Below, in pieces: positions 10,562 to 20,319 of a stretch of 64,000 bases of DNA. This DNA comes from CADCVW01 sp964251385 (lineage in GTDB: Bacteria > Pseudomonadota > Alphaproteobacteria > Sphingomonadales > Sphingomonadaceae): the NCBI GenBank assembly GCA_964251385.1, contig CAXUJK010000002.1, positions 62,001 through 126,000 of the forward strand, written 5' to 3'. The notes under the pieces are model-generated. The model saw only the letters and a program-made list of their open reading frames with translations, did no database searches and was not told where the DNA came from. The position numbers and the translations under genes were made by a program. Within the stretch, counting starts at the first letter, position 1, and each line of letters opens with the position of its first letter.

Positions 10562-11541
10562 TCGAATTCAGCTACGCGCGGACCGAGAGCGCGGGGCAGG
10601 CGGTCGGGCTTGCCCGCACCGGCGGCAAGTTCTTGGGGGGCGGGACCAACTTGGTCGACCTGATGCGCGAAGGCATCGAGGCTCCAGCCGCGCTCGTCGA
10701 CGTGACCGGATTGTCGACGAACATCGACGCGCGCGACGACGGGAGCATCGTCATTGGGGCAGGGGTCCGCAACACCGCGCTCGCCGCGCACCCGGCGGTG
10801 CGCGCGCGGTTCCCGTTGCTGTCGCGGTCGATCCTGGCCGGGGCCAGCGCGCAGATCCGCAACATGGCGACGGTCGGCGGCAACGTCCTGCAACGGACCC
10901 GCTGCTACTACTTCTACGACGAGGCGGCGGCTTGCAACAAGCGCGAGCCGGGGGCCGGGTGCGACGCGATCGGCGGCTTCAACCGCATCCACGCGATCCT
11001 GGGCGCATCGCCCGCCTGCGTCGCGACGCACCCGTCGGACATGTGCGTCGCGATGGCCGCGCTGGACGCGGTCGTGCACGTCGAAGGTCCGGAGGGAAAG
11101 CGCACGATCGACATGGTGGATCTCCACCGGCTGCCCGGCGACTCGCCCGACATCGAGACGACGCTGCGCTCCGGCGAGCTGATCGTCGCGGTCGAGCTGC
11201 CGCCGCTGCCGTTCGCCGCGCGGTCCGACTACCGCAAGGTGCGCGACCGGGCGAGCTACGCATTTGCGCTGGTGTCGGTCGCCGCCGCGATCGATGTCGG
11301 CGATGACGGCCGCGTCCGCGACATCCGGCTGGCGCTCGGCGGGGTGGCGCATAAGCCGTGGCGCGCGCGAGCCGCTGAAGCCGCGCTCAACGGCGCGCCC
11401 GCGACCGAAGCGAACTTTCGCGACGCAGCGGAGGCCGAGCTCGCCGACGCGGCGCCCTTGCGCGACAATGCGTTCAAGATCGAGCTGGCCAAACGCACGA
11501 TCGTCGCCACCTTGAGCGACCTGATGGAGACACGGGCATGA
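10558..11541 (+). CDS. FAD-binding subunit of the PaoABC-like oxidoreductase (copy 1)
   Basis: The 327-residue medium subunit has the FAD-binding loop GGGTNLVDL near residues 27-35 and a CO dehydrogenase flavoprotein fold. Four cysteines, C116, C126, C135 and C154, sit in the insertion (RTRCYYFYD, PGAGCDA) that in Escherichia coli PaoB binds an extra [4Fe-4S] cluster, so this subunit probably has one as well. The ATG at 10558 overlaps the small-subunit stop (ATGA), which supports it over any upstream start. It passes electrons from the iron-sulfur subunit to an acceptor. Confidence 0.92.
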
Positions 11542-13844
11542 GCATCCTCGACACGGTCATGAAGACCGTCGCGCCGATCCTCCCCCAAAAGCCCGCCGAC
11601 CCGATGCTGTTCAAGCACGGCGCGGTCGGCTCGTCGCTGTCACGCGTCGACGGGCCGACGAAGGTCGGCGGAAAGGCGCGCTTCGCGGCCGAGGTGCCGC
11701 TGGCGAACATGACCTACGCGTCGCTCGTCTACAGCCGCATCGCGCGCGGACGCATCGCGTCGATCGACACGGCGGCGGCGAAGGCCGCTCCCGGCGTCGT
11801 TCTCGTCATGACGCACGAAAACACGCCGCGCATGAAGCCGCCGCCGCAGATGATGATCGATCCGTCGGGGGCGGCGATGAGCAAGCTGCCCATCATGCAG
11901 GACGCGACGATCAGCTGGAACGGCGAACCCGTCGCGCTCGTGCTCGCCGAAACGCAGGAGGAGGCGGACCACGCCGCCTCGCTGATCCGCGTCGCGTACG
12001 AGGAAGAGGAAGGCGAATTCTCGCTCGACGATGCGCAGGCCAGTGCTCCCGCCAATGTCCTGGGCGAACCGGCCGAAATCAAGGTCGGCGACGCGGAAGC
12101 GGCACTCGCGAAGGCGGCGGTGTCGGTGGATCTGACGTTCCGCACGCCGCGCCACAACCATGCCGCGATCGAACCGCACGCGGTCACCGTCGCGTGGACG
12201 GGCGACACGTTGACCGTGCACGACACGACGCAGATGCTGCACCTGACGCGCTCGACTTTCGCGGGCGCGCTGGGCATGTCCGAGGACAAGATCCGTATCT
12301 TGTCGCCTTATGTCGGCGGCGGGTTCGGCAACAAGGCGATCTGGAGCCACCATCTTTTGGCGGTGGCCGCGGCCAAGCTGGCGGGGCGGCCGGTGCGGCT
12401 GAACCTGTCGCGCGAAGGCGTGTTCCGCGCCACCGGCGGCCGGACGACGACCAAACAGCGCGTCGCCTTGGGTGCCAATGCCGACGGCACGCTTGCCGCG
12501 CTGATCCACACGGGCACAGCGGCGATGAGCCGCAACAACCTGTGGCCCGAGCAGTTCACCTTCCCCGCGCGCCATCTCTACGCCGCCGACACGATGCTGA
12601 TCGGGCAGGACGTGGTCGAGCTCGACATGGTCGCCAATGCGGCCATGCGCGCGCCGGGCGAATCGATCGGAACGTTCGCGCTGGAAACCGCGATCGACGA
12701 ACTTGCCGAGAAGCTCGGTCTCGACCCGATCGAGCTGCGCCGCCGCATCGAACCCGAGCAGGACCCGACCACTAAGCGACCGTTCGCGTCGCGCAACATT
12801 CTCGAGGCGTATCGCGCGGGCGCGGAGCGGTTCGGCTGGGACGCGAACCGTCCGGCACCGCGCAGTCGTCGCGAGGGCGAATGGCTGATCGGGCAGGGCG
12901 TCGCGACCGCGCTGTACCCGTATTACCGCCTGCCCGGCGGGTCCGCGAGCATCCGCCTGACCGCCGACGGCCGCGCCGTGGCACGTTCCGCGATGCACGA
13001 GATGGGGATGGGCACCGCCACCGTTCAGGCGCAGCACCTCGCCGAGCGCCTCGGCTTACCGATCGAGCATGTCGCGTTCGAATATGGCGACAGCGACATG
13101 CCCGCGGGAACGATGGCGGGCGGGTCTTCGCAGACCGTGTCGACGATCGCCAACGTCACCGCCGCCGCCGACGAATTGGTCAAGCAGCTGCTCAAGCTCG
13201 CCGGCAACGACTCTCCGCTGGCCGGGCTGAAGGCCGAAGACGTCGAGGTCCACGACGGCGGTTTGCGGCGCATCGACGCCCCCGACCAGCACGAAAGCTA
13301 CGTGTCGATCCTGCGCCGCGCGGGCCGCGACCATCTCGAATGCGAAGGGTCGGGCGGACCGCCGCTCGAAATGCTGCAATATTCGATGTTCTCGTACGGC
13401 GCGCAGTTTTGCGAGGCCCGCGTCAACGACGTGACGGGCGAGACGCGCATTTCGCGCTTCGTCGGATCGTTCGACACGGGACGCATCATGAACCCCAAGA
13501 CCGCGTCCAGCCAGTTCCGCGGCGGCATCATCATGGGACTGGGTTTGGCGCTTACCGAAGAAACGTTGTTCGACGAGCGCACGGGCCGCATCATGAACCC
13601 CTCGCTCGCCGAATATCACGTCCCCGTGCACCTCGATGTGCCGGCCATCGACGTCCTGTGGACCGACATCCCCGATCCGCACGCTCCGATGGGCATGCAC
13701 GGCGTCGGCGAGATCGGCATCACGGGCGTCGGCGCGGCGGTCGCCAACGCGGTCTACAACGCCTGCGGGCGCCGCGTGCGCGACCTGCCGATCACGCTGG
13801 ACAAGATCATGACCGCCGATTCCGTGTCGGCGATGCCGTCTTGA
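11538..13844 (+). CDS. Molybdopterin-binding large subunit of the PaoABC-like oxidoreductase (copy 1)
   Basis: The 768-residue catalytic subunit carries the molybdenum-cofactor-binding regions of the xanthine dehydrogenase family: YVGGGFGNK, the AMRAPGE segment near residue 370, and the base Glu in GVGEIGITG (E725) next to the Mo centre. Its length is typical of PaoC. It hydroxylates aldehydes or N-heterocycles using water as oxygen donor. It overlaps the FAD subunit by 4 bp, forming a tight three-gene unit. No XdhC/PaoD-type cofactor-insertion chaperone is seen in the window, so one must be supplied from elsewhere. Confidence 0.92.
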   Translation: MSILDTVMKTVAPILPQKPADPMLFKHGAVGSSLSRVDGPTKVGGKARFAAEVPLANMTYASLVYSRIARGRIASIDTAAAKAAPGVVLVMTHENTPRMKPPPQMMIDPSGAAMSKLPIMQDATISWNGEPVALVLAETQEEADHAASLIRVAYEEEEGEFSLDDAQASAPANVLGEPAEIKVGDAEAALAKAAVSVDLTFRTPRHNHAAIEPHAVTVAWTGDTLTVHDTTQMLHLTRSTFAGALGMSEDKIRILSPYVGGGFGNKAIWSHHLLAVAAAKLAGRPVRLNLSREGVFRATGGRTTTKQRVALGANADGTLAALIHTGTAAMSRNNLWPEQFTFPARHLYAADTMLIGQDVVELDMVANAAMRAPGESIGTFALETAIDELAEKLGLDPIELRRRIEPEQDPTTKRPFASRNILEAYRAGAERFGWDANRPAPRSRREGEWLIGQGVATALYPYYRLPGGSASIRLTADGRAVARSAMHEMGMGTATVQAQHLAERLGLPIEHVAFEYGDSDMPAGTMAGGSSQTVSTIANVTAAADELVKQLLKLAGNDSPLAGLKAEDVEVHDGGLRRIDAPDQHESYVSILRRAGRDHLECEGSGGPPLEMLQYSMFSYGAQFCEARVNDVTGETRISRFVGSFDTGRIMNPKTASSQFRGGIIMGLGLALTEETLFDERTGRIMNPSLAEYHVPVHLDVPAIDVLWTDIPDPHAPMGMHGVGEIGITGVGAAVANAVYNACGRRVRDLPITLDKIMTADSVSAMPS

Positions 13845-13851
13845 AGCACGC

Positions 13852-15114
13852 ATGCCGCATGTAGAACTGCTCGGTCGTTTCGGCGACGCCGCGAAGTCCG
13901 CGCCCGCCGGCGAAAAGGACGGCCTGCACGGCATGCTGCTCGTGCTGACCGCGATCGGTCCCGCGTCGTTCCAGATTTTTCTGCCGTCGCTGCCCGCGAT
14001 CCAGGCGAATTTCGGCGTCGCGGCGGGCGTCGCCCAATTGGCGCTGTCACTGTCCATGGTCGGCATCGCGTTCGCGACCTTGGCTTATGGCCGTCTCGCT
14101 GACCGGTTCGGGCGACGCTCGGTGCTGCTGGCCGGACTTGCGCTGCTCGTCGTCGGAAGCCTGATCTGCGCCGCCGCGCCCGGGATCGAGATGCTGATCG
14201 TCGGCCGCATCGTCCAGGCGGCGGGCGGCGCATCCGGGATGGTGGTCGGGCGGGCGATCGTGCTCGACCGCTACGGGCAGGAACGCAGCGGACAGGTCCT
14301 CGCCGGGCTGTTCGCGGTCATGATGATCGCGCCGATGCTGGCGACGCCGCTCGGCGGATTGTTGAACGACACGGTGGGCTGGCGAGCGAATTTCCTGGTC
14401 ATCGCGATTGTCGGGGCGGCGACGGTCGCGATGGTATGGTTGCGCCTGCCCGAAACGCGACCGGCGCGCGATCCCGATGCAACCGCGCCGAGTTCGAGCT
14501 GGTCCACGCTGTTCTCCGACTACGCCACGCTGCTGCGATCGCGCGCGTTCGCCGGGTTCACCGCGCAGGGTGCGTTCGCGATGAGCGCCTTCATCAGCTT
14601 CACCACCGCGACGCCCTACGTCCTGATCGTGGGACGCGGCCTCAGCGCAACCGCGGTCGGCACCTATTTCGTCATCGTCTCGCTTGGGTTCGCGGCGGGC
14701 AGCCTGACCGCGTCGCGCCTGCCGCTGCGCGTCGGGCCCGTGCCCCGCGTGCTGGGTGGAAGCGTGCTCGCCTTCGCCGCCGCGCTTAGTGCGCTGTTGC
14801 TGACAGCGGGTAGCGATTGGCCGACGGCGGCGCTGATCGGACCTGCCGTCGTGCTGGCGTTCGCGACGGGGATCACGATGCCCGCATCGCAGGCGGGCGC
14901 GCTGGGCGCCGTGCCGAGCTTGAGCGGCACCGCTTCGGGCCTGTCCGGCTTCATCGCGACGTTCGCGACCGCGGCGGCGACGCAGGCCGTCGGCGTCGCG
15001 TCAGACGGCACCGCGCGGCCCGTCACTTACGCGATGACGGCGTTGTCCGCGCTGGGCATCGTGGCCGCGATCTTGGCGGTGCGCGGGCTCGGCGCGGAGG
15101 CGGAGACCCGCTGA
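13852..15114 (+). CDS. MFS transporter, Bcr/CflA drug-resistance type
   Basis: This 420-residue protein has twelve predicted membrane segments. The loop 2-3 motif GRLADRFGRRSVLLAG is the MFS motif A, and the pattern VGRIVQAAGGASGMVVGRAI resembles the Bcr/CflA multidrug exporters (motif C region). It begins 7 bp after the molybdenum subunit and precedes the second PaoABC-like set. Its position between two aldehyde-oxidising enzymes suggests export of an acid product or a toxic intermediate, which is inference. Confidence 0.85.
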   Translation: MPHVELLGRFGDAAKSAPAGEKDGLHGMLLVLTAIGPASFQIFLPSLPAIQANFGVAAGVAQLALSLSMVGIAFATLAYGRLADRFGRRSVLLAGLALLVVGSLICAAAPGIEMLIVGRIVQAAGGASGMVVGRAIVLDRYGQERSGQVLAGLFAVMMIAPMLATPLGGLLNDTVGWRANFLVIAIVGAATVAMVWLRLPETRPARDPDATAPSSSWSTLFSDYATLLRSRAFAGFTAQGAFAMSAFISFTTATPYVLIVGRGLSATAVGTYFVIVSLGFAAGSLTASRLPLRVGPVPRVLGGSVLAFAAALSALLLTAGSDWPTAALIGPAVVLAFATGITMPASQAGALGAVPSLSGTASGLSGFIATFATAAATQAVGVASDGTARPVTYAMTALSALGIVAAILAVRGLGAEAETR

Positions 15115-15204
15115 GTTATCCGCGTGGCGCGGGAACCTGCGCGGCGAGGCATCCGTTAAGTGACACAGGTTGGGCCGCGAAGCCGCCCTGCCATTGGAGC
15201 ATCC

Positions 15205-15858
15205 ATGAAATCTGATGAAGAGCCCGCGGGCATGACGCGACGCGCGGTGATCGCGTCGGGCGCGGCGGGCGTCGTCGCCACCGGGGCGGGGCCGCTCGTC
15301 GGCGAAGCGGAGGCGCAGGCTCCGGCGCGATCCGCCCCCGCCGCCGCGACGATGCCCGTGACGATGACCGTCAACGGACGCCCCCGCACGTTGCGCGTCG
15401 ATCCCCGCGTCACCCTGCTCGACGCGTTGCGAGAGCATCTCGACCTCAACGGATCCAAGAAGGGCTGCGACCACGGCCAGTGCGGCGCGTGCACCGTCAT
15501 CGCGGGCGGACGCCGCATCAACAGCTGCCTGTCGCTCGCCGTCATGCACGACGGCGATGCGATCACGACGATCGAAGGGCTGGGAACGCCCGGCGACCTG
15601 CACCCGATGCAGGCCGCGTTCGTCAAGCACGACGGCTATCAGTGCGGCTACTGCACCCCCGGCCAGATCGTGTCGGCCACCGCGACGCTTCGCGAAATCG
15701 CGGACGGCGTGCCGAGCCATGTCAGCGCGAGCCTGACCGGCAGGATGGAGGCGTCCGAAGAAGAGATCCGCGAGCGCATGAGCGGCAACATCTGTCGTTG
15801 CGCCGCCTACGCCAACATCGTCGCCGCCGTTCGCGACGTCGCGGAGAACCAGGCATGA
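15205..15858 (+). CDS. Tat-exported [2Fe-2S] small subunit of a second PaoABC-like oxidoreductase
   Basis: The 217-residue protein starts at ATG 15205 with TTGGAG upstream; a GTG at 15160 is possible but lacks a good ribosome site. The N terminus has a twin-arginine signal (TRRAVIASG, then a hydrophobic Ala/Gly/Val stretch and an AEAQA cleavage region). The mature part binds two [2Fe-2S] clusters through C88, C93, C96, C108 and C147, C150, C197, C199. As in E. coli PaoA, the Tat signal on this subunit would carry the folded heterotrimer to the periplasm. It overlaps the FAD subunit by 4 bp. Confidence 0.92.
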   Translation: MKSDEEPAGMTRRAVIASGAAGVVATGAGPLVGEAEAQAPARSAPAAATMPVTMTVNGRPRTLRVDPRVTLLDALREHLDLNGSKKGCDHGQCGACTVIAGGRRINSCLSLAVMHDGDAITTIEGLGTPGDLHPMQAAFVKHDGYQCGYCTPGQIVSATATLREIADGVPSHVSASLTGRMEASEEEIRERMSGNICRCAAYANIVAAVRDVAENQA

Positions 15859-16793
15859 AGGCCTTCACCTACGAGCGCGCGGCGAACCCGGCGGCCGCGG
15901 CGACCGCGGCGGCGCGGCCTGGTGCCAAGTTCATCGCGGGCGGGACCAATCTGCTCGACCTGATGAAGCTTCAGATCGAAACGCCCGGGCACCTGGTGGA
16001 CGTCAACCATCTCGGGTTGGACAGGATCGAGCCGACCGCGGACGGCGGGCTGCGCATCGGCGCGTCCGTGCGCAACACCGACATGGCGGCGGACCCCCGC
16101 GTCCGCCGCGACTATGCTGTGTTGGCGCGCGCGACGCTGGCGGGCGCGTCCGGCCAGTTGCGCAACAAGGCGACCACCGCGGGCAATCTGCTGCAACGCA
16201 CCCGCTGTCCGTATTTCTACGACACGACCAAGCCGTGCAACAAACGCGCGCCCGGCACCGGCTGCTCCGCGATCGGCGGCTTCAATCGGAACCTGGCGAT
16301 CATGGGCACCAGCGAATCCTGCATCGCGACCTACCCGTCGGACATGGCCATCGCGATGCGCGCGCTCGATGCGGTCGTCGAAACGGTGGCGCCCGACGGG
16401 ACGGCACGGAAGATCCCGATCGCCGACTTCCATCGCCTGCCGGGCACAACCCCGCACATCGACACGAACCTGCACGCCGGCGAGCTGATCACGGCGGTCA
16501 CCTTGCCGCGTCCGCTCGGCGGCACGCACATCTACCAAAAGGTGCGGGACAGGGCGTCGTACGCGTTCGCGGTCGTGTCCGTCGCCGCCGTGATGCGGCC
16601 GGACGGCAATCGCTTCACATTCGGTGGGCTGGCGCACAAGCCGTGGCGCGTGGAGGCTGCCGAACAGCGCGAAGGTCCAGCCGCGGTCGCCGCAGCCGTG
16701 ACCGCAGGCGCGCGCACGACCGAGCAGAACGCGTTCAAGGTGCCGCTGATCGCGAGAACGCTCGCGGCCGTGTTCGTTCAAGCGAAAGCGTAA
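15855..16793 (+). CDS. FAD-binding subunit of the second PaoABC-like oxidoreductase
   Basis: The 312-residue flavoprotein subunit has the FAD loop AGGTNLLDL near residues 28-36. Cysteines C118, C128, C137 and C156 in RTRCPYFYD, KPCNKR, GTGCSAI and ESCIATYPSD match the [4Fe-4S]-binding insertion of PaoB. The ATG at 15855 overlaps the small-subunit stop. It is clearly related to the subunit at 10.6 kb, but many non-motif positions differ, so the two sets are paralogs rather than a recent duplication. Confidence 0.92.
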   Translation: MKAFTYERAANPAAAATAAARPGAKFIAGGTNLLDLMKLQIETPGHLVDVNHLGLDRIEPTADGGLRIGASVRNTDMAADPRVRRDYAVLARATLAGASGQLRNKATTAGNLLQRTRCPYFYDTTKPCNKRAPGTGCSAIGGFNRNLAIMGTSESCIATYPSDMAIAMRALDAVVETVAPDGTARKIPIADFHRLPGTTPHIDTNLHAGELITAVTLPRPLGGTHIYQKVRDRASYAFAVVSVAAVMRPDGNRFTFGGLAHKPWRVEAAEQREGPAAVAAAVTAGARTTEQNAFKVPLIARTLAAVFVQAKA

Positions 16794-16796
16794 ATC

Positions 16797-19010
16797 ATGA
16801 AGTTCGACGCCCCCGCCACCATCAACCCGATCGACCGCGAAAAGGTCGTCGGCCGTCCGCACGACCGCATCGATGGCCCGGTCAAGGTCACGGGCACCGC
16901 GCCTTATGCGTACGAACGCAACGACGTCGCGCCGGACGCCGCATACGGCGTCATCGTCGGCTCCGCGATCGCGACCGGCCGCATCGCGCGCATCGACACG
17001 AAGGACGCGGACCGCGCGCCGGGCGTGCTCGCGGTCGTGACGTACGAGAACGCGGGCAAGATCGCCAAGGCCAAGGCGCACACCGCGCACCTGCTCGCCG
17101 GACCCAAGGTCGAGCATTACGACCAAGCCGTCGCGCTCGTCGTCGCGGAAACGTTCGAACAGGCGCGCGACGCCGCCAAGCTCGTCCGGGTCGACTATGT
17201 ACCGCGCAAGGGGCAGTTCGACCTCGCGTCCAACAAGTCCGGCGCGGTCGCCCCGCCCAAGAGCGACGACCCGTCCGCGCAGTCGGCGACAAAGGTCGGC
17301 GACTTCGAAGGCGCGTTCGCGCGGGCCGCGGTCACGGTCGATCAGACCTACACCACGCCCGACCACAGCCACCAGATGATGGAACCGCACGCAACGATCG
17401 CGGCGTGGGACGGCGACAGGTTGAACCTGTGGACGTCCAACCAGATGATCGCCTGGGCCGTGCGCGACATGGCGGAAACACTGCTCATCCCCCCAGCGAA
17501 CATCCATGTCAGTTCGCCTTATGTCGGCGGCGGGTTCGGATCGAAACTGTGGGTGCGCGCGGATGCCGTCATGGCGGCGCTGGGCGCGCGGGCCGCCAAA
17601 CGCCCCGTCAAGGTGGCGCTGGCGCGGCCGCAGATCGCCAACAACACGACGCACCGCCCCGCGACGATTCAGCGGCTGCGCATCGGTGCCGACCGCAACG
17701 GGTTGATCGACGCGATCGCACACGAGTCCTGGTCGGGCGACCTGCCCGGCGGCGGACCGGAAAACTCGGCGCAACAGACGCGGCTGCTCTACCGCGGCGC
17801 AAACCGCATGACCGCGCATTTCCTGGCGACGCTCGACCTGCCCGAAGGCAACGCGATGCGCGCGCCGGGCGAGGCGGTCGGCTTCCTCGCGCTCGAAGTC
17901 GCGATGGACGAGCTCGCGGAGAAGCTGGGCATGGACCCGGTGCGTCTCCGCATGATCAACGACGTTCAGTACGATCCCGAGAAAGGCCCGAGCCGCCCGT
18001 TCTCCAGCCGCAAGCTGGTCGAATGCCTCAACGTCGGCGCGGAGCGGTTCGGTTGGAGCAAGCGCAACCCCGAACCGGGCCAAGTACGCGACGGGCGCTG
18101 GATGGTCGGCATGGGCATGTCGTCCGCGCTGCGCGGTTCGCCCGTGATGGACTCCGCCGCGCGCGTCGGCGTCGATGCGCGCGGGTTCGTGACCGTCGAG
18201 ACCGACATGACGGACATCGGCACGGGCACCTACACGATCATGGCGCAGACCGCGGCCGAGATGCTGGGCGTGTCCTTGGACCGGGTGTCCGTAAAACTCG
18301 GCGACAGCAGCTTTCCGGTATCGTCGGGATCGGGTGGGCAGTGGGGCGCCAACAGCTCCACCGCCGGCCTGTTTGCGGCGTGCACCAAGCTGCGCACCAC
18401 GCTCGCGCAAAAAGCCGGGTTCAACGCCGACGCGGTGTTCGAAGGCGGTCGTGTCGTCTCAGGTAACCGCAGCGTCACGCTGGCCGAAGCCGCCGGCCCG
18501 AGCGGCACGACCGTCGAGGACAAGATCGAGTTCGGCGATCTTCAAAAGAAATTCGCGCATGCCTCGTTCGGCGCGCATTTCGCCGAAGTCGGCGTCGACG
18601 CGATGACCGGGGAGATCCGCGTCCGCCGCATGGGCGGGGCATTCGCCGCCGGGCGCATCCTCAACCCCAAGGCGGCGCGCAACCAGATCATCGGCGGCAT
18701 GGCAATGGGGGTGGGCTCGGCGCTGATGGAGGATCTCGTCGTCGACAAACGCTTCGGCTATTTCGTCAACCACGACTTGGCCGAGTACCATGTCCCCGCG
18801 CACGCGGACATCCCGAACCAGGACGTGTTCTTCGTCGAGGAACTGGACGATCTCGCCTCGCCGATGAAGGCCAAGGGCGTGGGCGAGCTCGGCATCTGCG
18901 GCGCGGGCGCGGCGGTCGCCAACGCGGTCTACAACGCCACCGGCATCCGCGTCCGCGAATATCCGATCACGCTCGACAAGCTGCTGGACAAATTGCCCCC
19001 GCTCGCCTGA
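16797..19010 (+). CDS. Molybdopterin-binding large subunit of the second PaoABC-like oxidoreductase
   Basis: The 737-residue catalytic subunit shows YVGGGFGSK near residue 241, the NAMRAPGEAVG segment near 350 and the catalytic Glu in GVGELGICG (E697). It begins 3 bp after the FAD subunit. Together with its partners it forms a PaoABC-type aldehyde oxidoreductase predicted to work in the periplasm because of the Tat signal on the small subunit. Periplasmic aldehyde oxidation is a known detoxification role of PaoABC for aromatic aldehydes. Confidence 0.92.
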   Translation: MKFDAPATINPIDREKVVGRPHDRIDGPVKVTGTAPYAYERNDVAPDAAYGVIVGSAIATGRIARIDTKDADRAPGVLAVVTYENAGKIAKAKAHTAHLLAGPKVEHYDQAVALVVAETFEQARDAAKLVRVDYVPRKGQFDLASNKSGAVAPPKSDDPSAQSATKVGDFEGAFARAAVTVDQTYTTPDHSHQMMEPHATIAAWDGDRLNLWTSNQMIAWAVRDMAETLLIPPANIHVSSPYVGGGFGSKLWVRADAVMAALGARAAKRPVKVALARPQIANNTTHRPATIQRLRIGADRNGLIDAIAHESWSGDLPGGGPENSAQQTRLLYRGANRMTAHFLATLDLPEGNAMRAPGEAVGFLALEVAMDELAEKLGMDPVRLRMINDVQYDPEKGPSRPFSSRKLVECLNVGAERFGWSKRNPEPGQVRDGRWMVGMGMSSALRGSPVMDSAARVGVDARGFVTVETDMTDIGTGTYTIMAQTAAEMLGVSLDRVSVKLGDSSFPVSSGSGGQWGANSSTAGLFAACTKLRTTLAQKAGFNADAVFEGGRVVSGNRSVTLAEAAGPSGTTVEDKIEFGDLQKKFAHASFGAHFAEVGVDAMTGEIRVRRMGGAFAAGRILNPKAARNQIIGGMAMGVGSALMEDLVVDKRFGYFVNHDLAEYHVPAHADIPNQDVFFVEELDDLASPMKAKGVGELGICGAGAAVANAVYNATGIRVREYPITLDKLLDKLPPLA

Positions 19011-19020
19011 AGCGGTTTCC

Positions 19021-20280
19021 ATGCTTCCAATGTCATTCGTCCGCGATCAGCGCGAAGTCGTGCAGGCCGCGTTGACGAACAAGCGCGTCGATCTCGACCT
19101 CGACGCGCTCCTGTCACTGGATGAGCGGGTGCGCCGCGCGCGTACCTCGCTCGACGATCTGCGCGCCGAGCGAAAGAAGATATCGGACGGCTTCAAGAGC
19201 GCCGCGCCTGCCGACAAGGCGGTTCTGGGCGCGCGTTCCAAGGCAATTGGGGCGGAGATCGCGGCTGCCGAAACTCCGCTCGGGGAGGACGAGGCGGCGT
19301 TGCGCGACCTCATGCTGCGCCTGCCGGGCATCCCGTGGGACGGAGCGCCGGTCGGACCCGATGAGGACAGCAACGTCGTCATCCGCACCGAAGGCACGGT
19401 CCCGGCTTTCGACTTCGAACCACGCGACCATGTCGCGTTGTGCGAACTTAACGATTGGGCGGACCTGGCGCGCATCACCAAAGTGTCCGGTGCGCGCACC
19501 TACTGCCTCAAGGGGCGGCTGGCCCTGCTCGAATCCGCGCTGATGTTGTGGGCGCAGCAGCGGCTGGCGGCGGACGGGTTCACGCTGATGACGGTCCCCG
19601 CGATCGCGCGGGAAAGCGCGTTCGTCGCGACGGGGCACTTTCCCGGCGGAATTGAGGACGCCTACGCCGTTCCCAAGGACGAGCTGTATCTCGCGGGCAC
19701 GGGCGAGATCGCGCTGACGTCGCTGCACTCTGGGGAGATCGTCGAGGCTGACCGCCTGCCCATCCTGTACGCGGGGGCGTCGCCATGCTTCCGGCGCGAG
19801 GCGGGAAGCGCGGGCAGGGACGTGCGCGGGCTGCTGCGCGTCCACCAGTTTCTCAAGGTCGAGCAATACGTCATCTGCGAGGACGATCCGGAAGTCTCCG
19901 CGATGTGGCACGCGCGCCTGCTCGCCAACGCGGAAGGCTTGTTGGCTGCGCTGGAGATACCCTACCAGGTCGTCGAGACGTCCACGGGCGACATGGGCCT
20001 CGGCAAGTACCGCATGAACGACATCGAGAGTTGGGTGCCCTCGCTCGGCAAGTACCGCGAAACGCACAGCTGTTCGACCTTGCACGACTGGCAGGCCCGC
20101 CGCGCCAACCTGCGCTGGCGCGACGCATCCGGAAAGGTGCGGTTCGTGCACACGCTCAACAACACGGCCTTGGCGTCCCCACGCATCCTCGTGCCGCTGC
20201 TCGAAAACCATCAGGAGGCGGACGGCCGCGTGCGGCTGCCGGCCGCGCTGCAGGGACTGATGGGCGGCGCGTACCTGTAG
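19021..20280 (+). CDS. serS: Seryl-tRNA synthetase, Thermus-type, probably a second serS
   Basis: The 419-residue protein is a class II seryl-tRNA synthetase. An N-terminal helical arm spans about residues 25-100. Motif 2 reads FRREAGSAGRDVRG near residue 260, and motif 3 reads PRILVPLLENHQEADGR near residue 390. Segments such as TGDMGLGKYR, YRETHSCS, DWQARRANLR and TLNNTALASPR are closer to what I remember of the Thermus thermophilus enzyme than to usual proteobacterial SerRS. The serine-binding TAE loop reads TGE. It lies 10 bp after the molybdenum operon in a catabolic cluster, not a housekeeping context. It may be a transferred second copy or a specialised enzyme; aminoacylation activity is likely but unproven. 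Confidence 0.85.
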   Translation: MLPMSFVRDQREVVQAALTNKRVDLDLDALLSLDERVRRARTSLDDLRAERKKISDGFKSAAPADKAVLGARSKAIGAEIAAAETPLGEDEAALRDLMLRLPGIPWDGAPVGPDEDSNVVIRTEGTVPAFDFEPRDHVALCELNDWADLARITKVSGARTYCLKGRLALLESALMLWAQQRLAADGFTLMTVPAIARESAFVATGHFPGGIEDAYAVPKDELYLAGTGEIALTSLHSGEIVEADRLPILYAGASPCFRREAGSAGRDVRGLLRVHQFLKVEQYVICEDDPEVSAMWHARLLANAEGLLAALEIPYQVVETSTGDMGLGKYRMNDIESWVPSLGKYRETHSCSTLHDWQARRANLRWRDASGKVRFVHTLNNTALASPRILVPLLENHQEADGRVRLPAALQGLMGGAYL

Positions 20281-20319
20281 CGAGTTGGTTTCGTAACCGG
20301 TCTGTAATATGTTGAGCGA

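Noticed and set aside
15807..18410. Long antisense ORF of 867 residues opposite the second molybdenum enzyme
   Set aside because: Arg/Gly/Ala-rich with no domain pattern; long antisense frames are expected in GC-rich coding DNA and the plus-strand genes are clear.
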